The notes under the pieces: generated by a model
What the model saw: the letters and a program-made list of their open reading frames with translations, nothing else
What the model was told of the DNA's origin: nothing
Database searches by the model: none
Shown here: piece after piece, positions 7,038 to 15,948 of the stretch
Position numbering within the stretch: the stretch's first letter is position 1
Layout: every line of letters begins with the position of its first letter
Translations under genes and position numbers: made by a program
DNA from: an uncultured Treponema sp.
GTDB lineage: Bacteria; Spirochaetota; Spirochaetia; Treponematales; Treponemataceae
NCBI GenBank assembly: GCA_937877515.1
Contig: CALFIX010000037.1
Span: 1-64,000 of the forward strand
DNA length: 64,000 bases
Direction of reading: 5' to 3'

Positions 7038-8837
7038 ATGGACAGAGCAGAAATAGATGTAGACGGTAACGGCATTCTTTTTTACGGTAAAGCTTTAGTG
7101 GCAGCTTGTAAAAAAATAAAGGGTCAGCAAAACGTCTTTAGTCTTATAGTAAATGCTTCTTTAGAACGTAAAACTCAAGTTGCTCCTCGTGCAGGACAAT
7201 TTTATTTATTGCGTAGTGCAAAAAGTTCTGTTTCTTTAGACAGACCTATAAGTGTTTACCGAGCAAAAGAAGGTAAGTGGACGGGTAAAAGTCGTAATTT
7301 AGAATTAGAATTTTTAATCTTACAAAAAGGTGAAGGAACAAAAGAGCTTTGTTCTATGTTGCCTAACGAAGAAGTAGAGCTTATCGGTCCTCTTGGAAAT
7401 ACTTTTGAGGTTCCGGATGACGCAAAAAATATCTGTATTGCTGGTGGAGGAATAGGGGTTGCTCCTGTTGCCTGCTTTGCTTCCAGTCTTTCAAAAAAAT
7501 CTTATGACTTTTATGCAAGTTTTAAAAGCGGTTTTTATGGTTTAGAAAATGTTAAAGCTAAAAATCTTGTAATTACAACTGATGACGGAAGTTATGGCAT
7601 ACACGGAATGTTAAGTGAAGCATTAACAGTAAGTGTTATAAAAGAAAAATCTTATGACTGTATTTTTGCATGTGGTCCGCTTCCGATGCTTTCTTACATT
7701 CAAAAAATTTCCAGCGAAGCAAAAATTCCATGCTATCTTAGTATGGAAAATCAAATGGCTTGCGGAGTAGGTGCATGTCTGGGCTGCACCATAGAAACTA
7801 CACTTGGTAACAAAAGAGTCTGCAAAGACGGTCCTGTGTTTAACGGAGAAACTTTAATATTTAAAAAGCCTTCAAAACGAAGAATTCCTCTTTCTTCTTC
7901 AGAAGAACCTAATCTTAGCGTAAACATTGCAGGTGTAAATTTTAAAAATCCGGTAATTGCTGCAAGCGGTACATTTGGATTTGGACAAAATTATAGAGGG
8001 CTTTTTGATGTAAGCCTTCTGGGGGGAATAAGCGGTAAAGGTAGCACTTTGGAACCTCGCAGCGGTAATAGGGGAGTACGCATTGTAGAAGTTACCGGAG
8101 GCGACATAAATTCAATAGGCTTGGAGAACCCCGGCATTCCTCATTTTATAGAGCATGAACTTCCAGAAATGTTAAAGTTGGGACCTGTAGCAATAGCAAA
8201 TCTTGCCGGTCATGATTTAGAAAGTTATGTTAGAGGTGCAGAACTTTTAGATAAAACTGAAGTTCCAATGATAGAGTTAAATATAAGCTGTCCAAATGTA
8301 AAAGCTGGCGGTATGGCTTTTGGAATGGAATGTTCTCAGGCTTCAACGGTTGTAAGTGCCGTAAGAAAAGTTACAAAAAAGCCTCTTGTCGTAAAGCTTA
8401 GTCCAAATGCCCCGGACTTACGCGGAGTTGCCATGGCATGTGTAAAGGCCGGTGCTGATGCATTAAGTTTGGTAAACACAATTCAGGCAACTGCAATAGA
8501 TATAGAAAGCGGAAAGCCTGTCTTTGAAAACGTAAGAGCCGGCATGTGTGGCCCTGCTATAAAGCCAATTGCTTTAAGAATGGTATACGATGTTGTAGAA
8601 GAAATGAATAAGCTTCCAGAAAATGAGCGTGTACCGGTTATTGGTATAGGTGGCATTGCTGACTGGAAAGATGCCGTAGAATTTATTATGGCAGGAGCAA
8701 GTGCCGTTCAAGTTGGAACAGCAACATTTACAAATCCAAATGCAATGATAGAAATTATTGACGGCCTAAAGAATTTTATGAAGAGCCATGGGTACCGCAC
8801 AATAAAAGAAATGTGCGGCATAGCTCAGGTTAACTAA
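7038..8837 (+). CDS. pyrKD: PyrK-PyrD fusion: class 1B dihydroorotate dehydrogenase in one chain
   Basis: 599 aa. Residues about 15-285 are PyrK: an FAD-binding barrel with LDRPISVYR near 70, an NAD-binding segment ICIAGGGIGVAPVACF, and [2Fe-2S] cysteines in MACGVGACLGCTIE and RVCKDGPVF. Residues about 295-599 are PyrD: NPVIAASGTFGFG, the catalytic-cysteine loop ELNISCPNVKAGG, FMN phosphate site IGIGGIADWKDAVEFIMAGASAVQVGTA. The complex passes electrons from dihydroorotate through FMN, Fe-S and FAD to NAD+. Normally these are two proteins; here they are joined in frame with no internal stop. AGGAG precedes the start. It overlaps convergent cysS by 4 bp. Confidence 0.93.
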   Translation: MDRAEIDVDGNGILFYGKALVAACKKIKGQQNVFSLIVNASLERKTQVAPRAGQFYLLRSAKSSVSLDRPISVYRAKEGKWTGKSRNLELEFLILQKGEGTKELCSMLPNEEVELIGPLGNTFEVPDDAKNICIAGGGIGVAPVACFASSLSKKSYDFYASFKSGFYGLENVKAKNLVITTDDGSYGIHGMLSEALTVSVIKEKSYDCIFACGPLPMLSYIQKISSEAKIPCYLSMENQMACGVGACLGCTIETTLGNKRVCKDGPVFNGETLIFKKPSKRRIPLSSSEEPNLSVNIAGVNFKNPVIAASGTFGFGQNYRGLFDVSLLGGISGKGSTLEPRSGNRGVRIVEVTGGDINSIGLENPGIPHFIEHELPEMLKLGPVAIANLAGHDLESYVRGAELLDKTEVPMIELNISCPNVKAGGMAFGMECSQASTVVSAVRKVTKKPLVVKLSPNAPDLRGVAMACVKAGADALSLVNTIQATAIDIESGKPVFENVRAGMCGPAIKPIALRMVYDVVEEMNKLPENERVPVIGIGGIADWKDAVEFIMAGASAVQVGTATFTNPNAMIEIIDGLKNFMKSHGYRTIKEMCGIAQVN

Positions 8838-10393
8838 GAACGTTTCCAGGTAACACCGTTTGGAGTGTCAATTATTGTAATTCCGCGGGAAGTGAGTGTC
8901 TCTCGGATTTTGTCTGCGCGGGCAAAGTCTTTTGCTTTTTTTGCTTCCGTACGTTCTTTTATTAACGCTTCTATTTCGCCAGCTTCGCTGTCCTCTGAGT
9001 GGTCATTTGACTTTAGCTCTGCTTCCTTTGATTTTTCCTCTGCAAGCTGAATTTGTGAAGCGCTTTCTAAAAGTCTTAGACCAATCACGCTGTCCATTCT
9101 GTCTATTAAGCTAAGTGCTTCAGCAGCGCTTAAAGCTGAATCCTTTATTACCTTAGAGATGCAGCTTAATGCAACGGGTGTCATTAAGTCGTTTTCGAGA
9201 GCGGCCTTAAATGCGTCCAAGTGCCTGTTTGCACCTTCGCTTAAACCTTCCCTTGAGTCAGCTTCACCTTTTTTGTATTCTTTTCCTGCTTCAAGCTTTA
9301 TGTTTTCCTTTGCAGCAAGCTTTACGATTTTCTGTAAAAGGGCTGCCCTGCTGTTTTTTGCACTTTCCAATGCCTCAAGGCTGAACACTAGCTGCTTTCT
9401 GTAGTGTCCACCAAGTAAGAAGAATCTGTAGTCGAGTGGGGAAATTCCTTTGTCCTTTAAACTGAAACCCTTTTCTTCAGGAAGAGAAGTTTGCAGAGTT
9501 ATAAAGTGCCCCTTAGACTTACTCATCTTGCCCCCTTCCAGAATTAAAAATTCATTGTGAAGCCAGTATTTAACCCAGGGACCTTCTTTTCTTTCTTCTT
9601 TAGTAAAACTTCCTTCGCTTTGTGCAATTTCGTTTGTGTGGTGAACCGGTACGTGGTCAATTCCGCCGGTGTGAATGTCTATGTGTTTTCCCAGGTATTT
9701 CATGCTCATTGCAGAACATTCAATGTGCCAGCCAGGGTAACCGCGTCCCCATGGGCTATCCCAAGTCATTGCCTGGTTTTCAAATTTGCTTTTTGTAAAC
9801 CAGAGCACAAAGTCACCGGGATTCTTTTTGTTTTCATCAACTACAACAACGTTTCTCTTTCCTTTTCCTGCGATAAGTTTTTCCAGGTCAAGGTTTGCAA
9901 GTTTTCCATAGTCTTCGTAGGTGGAGATGTCGTAGTAGAGGTTTCCGCCTGCCATATAGGTGTGACCATTTTTCTCAAGCTTCTTTATGAGCTCAATCAT
10001 CTCGCTGATGTGTTCTGTTGCCTTGCAGATAACGTCAGGATGCCTGATGTTTAAGGCATCGATGTCTTTCATAAAGGCGTCCGTGTAGAATTTTGCAACT
10101 TCAAGTACGCTCATGCGTCGCTCTTCGGCAGTTTTTACCATCTTGTCGTCGCCGTCGTCTGCGTCTCCTGTAAGATGCCCTACGTCTGTAATGTTCATTA
10201 CGTGCGTGATGTCGTAGCCTAAGTATGTAAGCGATTTGTCCAGGATGTCTAAGAAAACGTATGCCCTAAGATTTCCTATGTGGGCGTAGTTGTAAACAGT
10301 TGGACCGCAGCCATAAAAACCTACGTGTCCTTCCTGTACAGGCTTAAATTCCTGCATTGTTCGTCCCATAGTGTTGTATAATCTTAAAGCCAT
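8834..10393 (-). CDS. cysS: Cysteinyl-tRNA synthetase
   Basis: 519 aa class I synthetase charging tRNA-Cys. The HIGH-type motif is in YNYAHIGNLRAY, the KMSKS loop is in EGGKMSKSKGHF, and GWHIECSAM with the downstream His/Glu supplies zinc ligands. The start is set at ATG 10393 (MALRLYN) because GGAGG lies just upstream; the longer frame to 10429 needs a TTG and has no ribosome site. The C-terminal part is longer than the usual ~460 aa family length, with a charged segment before the conserved tail. Convergent with pyrKD and divergent from murB. Confidence 0.95.
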   Translation of the reverse strand: MALRLYNTMGRTMQEFKPVQEGHVGFYGCGPTVYNYAHIGNLRAYVFLDILDKSLTYLGYDITHVMNITDVGHLTGDADDGDDKMVKTAEERRMSVLEVAKFYTDAFMKDIDALNIRHPDVICKATEHISEMIELIKKLEKNGHTYMAGGNLYYDISTYEDYGKLANLDLEKLIAGKGKRNVVVVDENKKNPGDFVLWFTKSKFENQAMTWDSPWGRGYPGWHIECSAMSMKYLGKHIDIHTGGIDHVPVHHTNEIAQSEGSFTKEERKEGPWVKYWLHNEFLILEGGKMSKSKGHFITLQTSLPEEKGFSLKDKGISPLDYRFFLLGGHYRKQLVFSLEALESAKNSRAALLQKIVKLAAKENIKLEAGKEYKKGEADSREGLSEGANRHLDAFKAALENDLMTPVALSCISKVIKDSALSAAEALSLIDRMDSVIGLRLLESASQIQLAEEKSKEAELKSNDHSEDSEAGEIEALIKERTEAKKAKDFARADKIRETLTSRGITIIDTPNGVTWKRS

Positions 10394-10457
10394 TTCTTTC
10401 CTCCGAAGTTTTTTAGAGTTTCTTAACAAAATACTCGAAATTTATCAATATGAATGA

Positions 10458-10463
10458 TATAAT
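10458..10463 (+). promoter_or_regulatory. murB extended -10 promoter
   Basis: TATAAT preceded by TGA forms an extended -10. Transcription would start near 10470, four nucleotides before ATG 10474. This favours 10474 over the upstream ATG 10450 as the murB start. Confidence 0.5.
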
Positions 10464-10473
10464 AGTAGTAATT

Positions 10474-11448
10474 ATGGATAACATACGAGAAATAGGTGAA
10501 AATATCAATAACTATGAAGGTTTTGACGGTTCTGTTTTTTACGATGAACTCCTTTCAATTCATTCCTCAATGCGTGTAGGCGGCAGGGCTTCTGTTTATG
10601 TAGAACCTGATAATGAATCTTCTTTTTTGTGTGCTATACAACAGGCATTAAATAATAATGTTCCTTATTATATTTTAGGCGGCGGTTCTAATTTAGTTTT
10701 TGCGGATGAAGGTTTTAAAGGTATTGTAATTTCTACACTCGCTTTTAATAAAATTCAGTCAGGTGAGCCTGTAGATGAGGGAAAAGTTGTTCTTACATGT
10801 GGAGCCGGTGTAAAAACCTCTACACTTGCAGAGTATGCTGCGGAACAGGGAATTACCGGATTTACAAATTTTGCGGGGCTTCCAGGAACTGTTGGCGGTG
10901 CATGTTATATGAATGCACGCTGTTACGAAACAGATTTTTCAGAAGCAATAGAAAGCGTTACTTATTTAGACCTTTCTGAGCTTAAAAATAATTCCGGAAA
11001 AGATGCCCAGGGTGCAATAAAAGTGTACCATAATAAAAAAGAAGACTGGAGTTATAAAGCTTCGCCATTTATGAATAAAGATTGGGTTATAATTGGTGTA
11101 AATGTTCATGGTGAAAAAGGCGTAAAAACTCCAAATGAATTAGAAATGCTAAATGAGTTTAAAGTTCAGGACAGAAAGAGCAAGGGTCATTTTAAAGCTC
11201 CAAGCTGTGGAAGTGTTTTTAAAAATAACCGTAGCTTTGGAAAACCAAGTGGACAGATTATTGATGAGCTTGGGCTAAAAGGTGCAATGGTTGGTGGAGC
11301 AAAAGTGTCTGATTGGCATGCAAATATTATAATAAATACTGGCAATGCAACTGCAAAAGATGTAAAAGCCCTGGTTAGGTATGTTCAGTTTGAGGTAGAA
11401 GAAAAAACAGGTTTCTGTTTGGAGCCGGAGATAATTTTTGTAAATTAG
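10474..11448 (+). CDS. murB: UDP-N-acetylenolpyruvoylglucosamine reductase
   Basis: About 324 aa FAD enzyme. It reduces enolpyruvyl-UDP-GlcNAc with NADPH to UDP-MurNAc, the step after MurA (also in this window). Motifs: SSMRVGGRASVYVEP near 30, ILGGGSNLVFADEGF near 67, FAGLPGTVGGACYMNARCY near 130, and the C-terminal GSVFKNN, SGQIIDELGLKG and LEPEIIFVN segments. The start at 10474 rests on promoter position; an in-frame ATG at 10450 would lie upstream of the -10. No Shine-Dalgarno is evident. It is divergent from cysS. Confidence 0.92.
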   Translation: MDNIREIGENINNYEGFDGSVFYDELLSIHSSMRVGGRASVYVEPDNESSFLCAIQQALNNNVPYYILGGGSNLVFADEGFKGIVISTLAFNKIQSGEPVDEGKVVLTCGAGVKTSTLAEYAAEQGITGFTNFAGLPGTVGGACYMNARCYETDFSEAIESVTYLDLSELKNNSGKDAQGAIKVYHNKKEDWSYKASPFMNKDWVIIGVNVHGEKGVKTPNELEMLNEFKVQDRKSKGHFKAPSCGSVFKNNRSFGKPSGQIIDELGLKGAMVGGAKVSDWHANIIINTGNATAKDVKALVRYVQFEVEEKTGFCLEPEIIFVN

Positions 11449-11497
11449 TAATGGACTTCTACCGATAGTTAAAAATGGGAGAAAAGGTGGTGCGCTA

Positions 11498-12706
11498 ATG
11501 TTGCAGCTTTCGTTTACAAATTTTAAGAGAAACTCATATATACTTATAGAAGGAACACCTCCAACAGATAGGTTTTACATTATTCAGCAGGGAAAAGCCC
11601 AATGTTATCATGAAACTCCAATTCCAATGGGAACGCCGTCTACTTTGGGACCGGGAGACTTCGTTGGTGTTATTCCATGTATGTCTGGACGTGATCAGGT
11701 AGAAAGCGTTATAGCTTTAACAGATGTTTCTGCAATTGTTGTAAGACGAGAACAGTATCCGGATTTGATTGCAAAAAACGCTCCAGTTGCCTTAAAAATT
11801 GTACGTTCCTTTGCTCATAATATGAGAAGCCTAAATGACAGTCTTTCTCAGGCAACTCTAAAAGATTCTTCTGTTGTAAATTCTGAACTTATGTTTTCCG
11901 TTGCTTCTTATTATGAAGATGCAGATCAGATAGACCTTGCAGCTTTTGCATATTATCAATACATAAAAGAATGTCCCAGCGGGCAGAATTACGATTTAGC
12001 CGTAAAAAGATTTAGTGCGTTAAGAAAACAAAAACTTAAGGCTGTTTACTTTGAGCCAACCCAGGAAATGGTTCGTCAGTATCCAAAAGACACAATGATT
12101 TTTACAGAAGGTCAGTCTGGCTCCGACATGTTTATTATTCAAGAAGGTGTCGTGCGAATTGTAAAAGTCGTTGGCGGGCAAGAAATAACTTTAGCTCTCT
12201 TAAAAAAAGGCGATATGTTTGGCGAAATGGCTTTGCTAGATAACAGTCTTCGTTCTGCAAGTGCTATAGCAAATGATAACTGTCGCCTGATGGTTGTTAA
12301 CAAGGTAAACTTTAATCAAATGGTAGAAACTCAGCCTCAGTATATTTTTAAACTTACGACAATGTTTTCTGAACGTATATGGGGTATGTATCGCCAGCTT
12401 GTAAATACACAGCTTCCAGATGTAAGAAGTCGTCTTATTGATATGCTTGCACTTCAAATAGAAAAGCTTAGAGTTACTCCACCTCGCGGAGTTGCATATC
12501 ACTCAGATTTTTCTGTAGAAGATTTGTTAAAGCTTTGTGGAGTACCTCAAAAAGATTACGGCATTGCAAGTATTCAGTTGCAAACAGATCAGCATGTAAA
12601 AATTCAGGGTGGCAAAATTACGATTCCTGATGTTATAGAACTTATAAAGCAAGCAGCTTTCTATCGTAAACAAAATACTAGACGCAAAAACGAGTATGAA
12701 TCATAA
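11498..12706 (+). CDS. Protein with two cyclic-nucleotide-binding domains
   Basis: 402 aa. cNMP-binding domain 1 spans about residues 5-115 (LIEGTPPTDRFYIIQQG) and domain 2 about 190-310, with a good signature KKGDMFGEMALLDNSLRSASAIA. A helical linker of about 70 residues lies between. The C-terminal 80 residues show a segment (SVEDLLKLCGVPQKDYG) placed where Crp has its helix-turn-helix, but I see no clear DNA-recognition motif. GGAGAAAAGG precedes the ATG. It starts a three-gene operon with a secreted protein and a DUF192 lipoprotein. A cAMP receptor of unknown output is the safest call; a nucleotide cyclase lies at 60985. Confidence 0.8.
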   Translation: MLQLSFTNFKRNSYILIEGTPPTDRFYIIQQGKAQCYHETPIPMGTPSTLGPGDFVGVIPCMSGRDQVESVIALTDVSAIVVRREQYPDLIAKNAPVALKIVRSFAHNMRSLNDSLSQATLKDSSVVNSELMFSVASYYEDADQIDLAAFAYYQYIKECPSGQNYDLAVKRFSALRKQKLKAVYFEPTQEMVRQYPKDTMIFTEGQSGSDMFIIQEGVVRIVKVVGGQEITLALLKKGDMFGEMALLDNSLRSASAIANDNCRLMVVNKVNFNQMVETQPQYIFKLTTMFSERIWGMYRQLVNTQLPDVRSRLIDMLALQIEKLRVTPPRGVAYHSDFSVEDLLKLCGVPQKDYGIASIQLQTDQHVKIQGGKITIPDVIELIKQAAFYRKQNTRRKNEYES

Positions 12707-13247
12707 AAAGCTTTTTACTTTTTTTGCTATATTATATTTCTCTGTTTTTCTAGGAGCTTTTTCGGAAGAAGCTTTGCCAAACGGTTACAGAAACATTAAG
12801 CTTGGAATGTCTATAGACGAAGTAAAAGAAGCTTTAAAAAAAGATGCACAGTTTGGCTATAGAGGAGAAAGAGATGTTTCTTTGTTGCCGGGAGAAAACC
12901 GTGTTCTCATAGAAACTGACACAAGCCGTACAGCTCCTTATTCTTTTTTGGAAAGATGTTATTTTCAGTTTTATGATGAAAAACTTTATATAATCACCAT
13001 AAATATCAAAAAAAATAAGATGGATCATTATTCTATTTTTTCTTCTCTTTGCAATAAATATGGAGAGCCTCAAAGTTTAAATCCAGAAAAATCAACATGG
13101 CAAAATGAAAGCGTAATAATGACTCTAGAGCGTCCACTTACATTAAAGTATACAGATAAGGTTGTTTTTGATAAGCTTTTAGATGATGCAAAGGTAGAAG
13201 ATTCTGCTTTTGAAATGAATAGAGACTTATTTTTAGAAGGTCTTTAA
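12696..13247 (+). CDS. Secreted protein of unknown function
   Basis: 183 aa. Residues 1-23 form a signal peptide (KKLFTFFAILYFSVFLGAFS), followed by a small mixed domain with GYRNIKLGMSIDEVKEALKK, a start seen in several short periplasmic domains that detect or bind ligands. No family was recognised with confidence. The frame overlaps the upstream cNMP gene by 11 bp and its stop abuts the next ATG, so the three genes are translationally linked. Confidence 0.7.
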   Translation: MNHKKLFTFFAILYFSVFLGAFSEEALPNGYRNIKLGMSIDEVKEALKKDAQFGYRGERDVSLLPGENRVLIETDTSRTAPYSFLERCYFQFYDEKLYIITINIKKNKMDHYSIFSSLCNKYGEPQSLNPEKSTWQNESVIMTLERPLTLKYTDKVVFDKLLDDAKVEDSAFEMNRDLFLEGL

Positions 13248-13739
13248 ATGAAAAAAGAAGTTATTAGTTTTTCTGTTTTATTTTTGGTTCTTACTTGTAT
13301 TTCATGTTTTTTTTCTTGCAATCAAAAAAAATTTAATCTTCCTTTAGAAAATTTGATTATTACAAAGCAAGATGGCTCTACTGTTATTGTTAAGTCTGAA
13401 CTTGCTGTTAGAGAAGAAGAGCGTAATCACGGTTTTATGTTTCGTAAAAAAATTCCTAGTGGAACGGGAATGTTATTTGCTTTTAAAAATGATAGAGTTT
13501 TAGCATTTTGGATGAAAAATACTCCACACCCGCTTTCTATTGCATACATAGATAGTAATGGAATTATTCGGGACATTTTAGATATGCAGCCTTATGATGA
13601 AACAAGCATAGTTAGTTCTTGCTATGTTCGCTATGCATTAGAAGTGCCACAAGGCTGGTTTAGTAAAGTTGGTGTTTCTGTAGGCGACATAGTAAACAGA
13701 GAAGATGGAAGCTCTTTAAAAACAATTGTTCGTTATTAA
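13248..13739 (+). CDS. DUF192 family lipoprotein
   Basis: 163 aa. The N-terminus is hydrophobic with a cysteine-containing lipobox-like end (CISCFFSCNQKK), so it is probably lipid-anchored. The DUF192 core runs from about residue 40 (EERNHGFMFRKK, GTGMLFAF, VLAFWMKNTPHPLSIAYID, YALEVPQGWF). The molecular function of DUF192 is not established. It starts directly after the stop of the upstream gene and ends 9 bp before a convergent TPR gene. Confidence 0.85.
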   Translation: MKKEVISFSVLFLVLTCISCFFSCNQKKFNLPLENLIITKQDGSTVIVKSELAVREEERNHGFMFRKKIPSGTGMLFAFKNDRVLAFWMKNTPHPLSIAYIDSNGIIRDILDMQPYDETSIVSSCYVRYALEVPQGWFSKVGVSVGDIVNREDGSSLKTIVRY

Positions 13740-13748
13740 ACTTTTATT

Positions 13749-14885
13749 TTATAGAGCTTCTAGTTGAGCTTTTGCAATTTTATCTTCTGGGTCTAGTTCT
13801 AAGACGGTTTCAAAATATTTTTTAGCTTCTTCTTTGTTACCGCGTTTTAGGAATAAGCAACCTAAATTGCTTATGATTTTTGTGCTGTCAGGATCTATGC
13901 CTAAAGCTTCTATAAGACATTCTTGGGCTTGGTCTAGGCGACCTGTTTCCATAAGGCAAATCGCAAGTTCGTTTAGTGTATCTGCGTTTTCGTCTCCGCC
14001 TTCACATTCACGAGCTTTTTCAAAAGCTTGCACGGCATCTTCAAAACGATTAAGGCGACGTAATCCCCAACCTAACATAAACCATGCATTCCAGACCGTA
14101 GGGTTGTCTTGTAAGAACTTTTTAATTTCTTCTAAGCCTTTTTCTTCTTGCCCGCTAGATATAAGAGAGTATGCTAAATGGAAATGTTCGTTTTCTAAGT
14201 TGCGGTTAGAGATTTTGTCTATCATTTCTTGAGCTCTTTCTCTTTTATATTGTCCATTTTCGCCAAGTTCTTCGTCTTTTGCATCTGAGGTAAGTGCAAG
14301 ATAGCTTTCAAAGTTTCCTTTTGCATCTGCATAGTTATGCTTTTTTAAGTTAAAAAATGCTGCGTTAAAGAATGCATCCGGCATTTCCGGTTCGCTGTCC
14401 ATGGCATCACGATAATAGTTGAATGCTGCATCATCGTATGCGTCGGCGTCCTCGTACAGGGCATGACTTCTTAAGTAGTCAGCTTTCTGGTCATAGAACA
14501 GGGCCATGTTTAAAATAATTGCCTTGTCTTCTGGCTCTAAGCCATGTAAAGAAAGCCATATTTCTTCTGCAAAGTCCCAGTCTTCGTTCTTTGTTTTTAG
14601 GATTGCAGCTTCTGCTAGCTCTTTTTTTATTCCGGGGCGAACTTTGCTTATAAGTGTACGGTAATATTCTGAGTTTTCATTATTTTTATCGTATGCTAAG
14701 ACAGTAAGTATTCCTGAAAGAATTTGTTCTTGAGAAAGATTTCTTGCTTCAGGTTTTTCTTCGTCATCTTTTTTTTGTACTGGAAGAGGAATGTTTGCGT
14801 CTATTATAAAATCTGTTCCAGAAAAAACAAAATCTTTTGGTAGCTGCATAAAGTATACAGTGTTTAAAGGGTTTGCTGGGTTCAT
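13749..14885 (-). CDS. Tetratricopeptide-repeat protein
   Basis: 378 aa. No signal peptide is visible. After about 70 residues of variable sequence it is built of TPR-type helical repeats, clearest at the C-terminus (PTVWNAWFMLGWGLRRL, LNELAICLMETGRLDQAQ, KIISNLGCLFLKRGNKEEA). Such proteins scaffold complexes; the partner is unknown. AAGGAAA precedes the ATG. It follows the PilZ gene by 12 bp in the same direction, so the two are probably co-transcribed and may act together. Confidence 0.82.
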   Translation of the reverse strand: MNPANPLNTVYFMQLPKDFVFSGTDFIIDANIPLPVQKKDDEEKPEARNLSQEQILSGILTVLAYDKNNENSEYYRTLISKVRPGIKKELAEAAILKTKNEDWDFAEEIWLSLHGLEPEDKAIILNMALFYDQKADYLRSHALYEDADAYDDAAFNYYRDAMDSEPEMPDAFFNAAFFNLKKHNYADAKGNFESYLALTSDAKDEELGENGQYKRERAQEMIDKISNRNLENEHFHLAYSLISSGQEEKGLEEIKKFLQDNPTVWNAWFMLGWGLRRLNRFEDAVQAFEKARECEGGDENADTLNELAICLMETGRLDQAQECLIEALGIDPDSTKIISNLGCLFLKRGNKEEAKKYFETVLELDPEDKIAKAQLEAL

Positions 14886-14897
14886 AGAGTTTCCTTT

Positions 14898-15881
14898 TTA
14901 TTGTGCAGTTTCTTGTGAGCCAGATGGAGCGGTCTCTGCTTGCTGTGTGTTTGATTCCTGTGCAGAAGAAGTGTCTCCAGCTGCCGGCTGTGGAGTGACC
15001 TGCTGTGGTGTCTGTTGGGTTGTTGCAGGTTGAACAACAGGTTGTTCAACCGTATCTCCTTCAAATGTAGTGTTAAGGTCTTTAGCACGTACAGTTATGA
15101 GGTAGTTATTTATGTGAATCTTATAGGAAAGGCTGATGCTTTCTTCATTAAATTTGATATTTGCAATTACAATATCTTTTCTTCCCTCTACAGGAATTGT
15201 ATTCATTATTATGCCTTTTAGAGGTATAACTTCATGAGGGTCGTCAAATTCAATTCTCATTTCTACTTCTTTATTAAGAAGAAATTGAGATAAGCCCATA
15301 AGAACAACTTTTGCCCCTCCGAATGACAGGTCTTGCAGAATGCAATGGCGGGGAACATTCTGAATAACTATAACAGTTTCTTTGCGAGGAATACCAAGTT
15401 TTTTAAGAGCATCGGGAGTAATTACAATGCGGTCTTCTTTACGTCTTATAGCGTTGTTGTTTGCATCTATAAGGTGGCCTATCATTTCTATAAAGTCGTC
15501 CGGCGGCTTTTGTGTGTAGTTAATGGTTACAACAGCCATTTCTTTACTGTTCATGTAAGATGCAATGTTCATAACTTTGCCAGAAATAAAAAGGCTTAAA
15601 AGCTGACCGTCGCTTTGGTAAAATGCAAATCTAATACTAACTGGAGGAGGATCCTTCTTTGCTATAGCCTGAAAAGCCCCTCCCTTTGTTCCTACAATAA
15701 TGCGAACTTGAGAAAAAGAAGAGCTATTTACTATGCATGGCCATTGAGAGCCTGCACATTTTATGTATATCTGACGTGGATCCATTGCCAACGTACGAAT
15801 AATATCTTTAGTAAAGGTAACTTCAGTGTTCCTAAAATCATCATAGTAACGAGAAATTATCTGACTGGTAACAACTGCCAT
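14898..15881 (-). CDS. PilZ domain protein with low-complexity tail
   Basis: 327 aa. The PilZ-type segment is around residues 175-260, with RHCILQDLSFGGAKVVL containing the DxSxxG motif; the paired upstream RxxxR is only partly recognisable. An upstream domain (about 1-150) resembles the N-terminal part of spirochaete PilZ proteins. Residues from about 277 are a Q/P/T/S-rich tail. It may bind cyclic-di-GMP, which would fit the EAL protein encoded nearby. A promoter TTTACA-17-TAAAAT ends 7 nt before the ATG. The TPR gene follows. Confidence 0.75.
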   Translation of the reverse strand: MAVVTSQIISRYYDDFRNTEVTFTKDIIRTLAMDPRQIYIKCAGSQWPCIVNSSSFSQVRIIVGTKGGAFQAIAKKDPPPVSIRFAFYQSDGQLLSLFISGKVMNIASYMNSKEMAVVTINYTQKPPDDFIEMIGHLIDANNNAIRRKEDRIVITPDALKKLGIPRKETVIVIQNVPRHCILQDLSFGGAKVVLMGLSQFLLNKEVEMRIEFDDPHEVIPLKGIIMNTIPVEGRKDIVIANIKFNEESISLSYKIHINNYLITVRAKDLNTTFEGDTVEQPVVQPATTQQTPQQVTPQPAAGDTSSAQESNTQQAETAPSGSQETAQ

Positions 15882-15888
15882 AGCATAT

Positions 15889-15917
15889 ATTTTAATTCAA
15901 AAAGGGTAAAATGTAAA
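15889..15917 (-). promoter_or_regulatory. PilZ-gene promoter, leaderless type
   Basis: On the minus strand TTTACA and TAAAAT are 17 bp apart and the -10 ends 7 nt before ATG 15881. No Shine-Dalgarno fits in the resulting ~1-nt leader. Confidence 0.55.
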
Positions 15918-15948
15918 TGTAAAACAAAAATATTCCTATAGTAATTTT

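Noticed and set aside
9557..10054. 165-residue plus-strand frame within cysS
   Set aside because: It is antisense to a well-conserved synthetase and has no recognisable motif or ribosome site.
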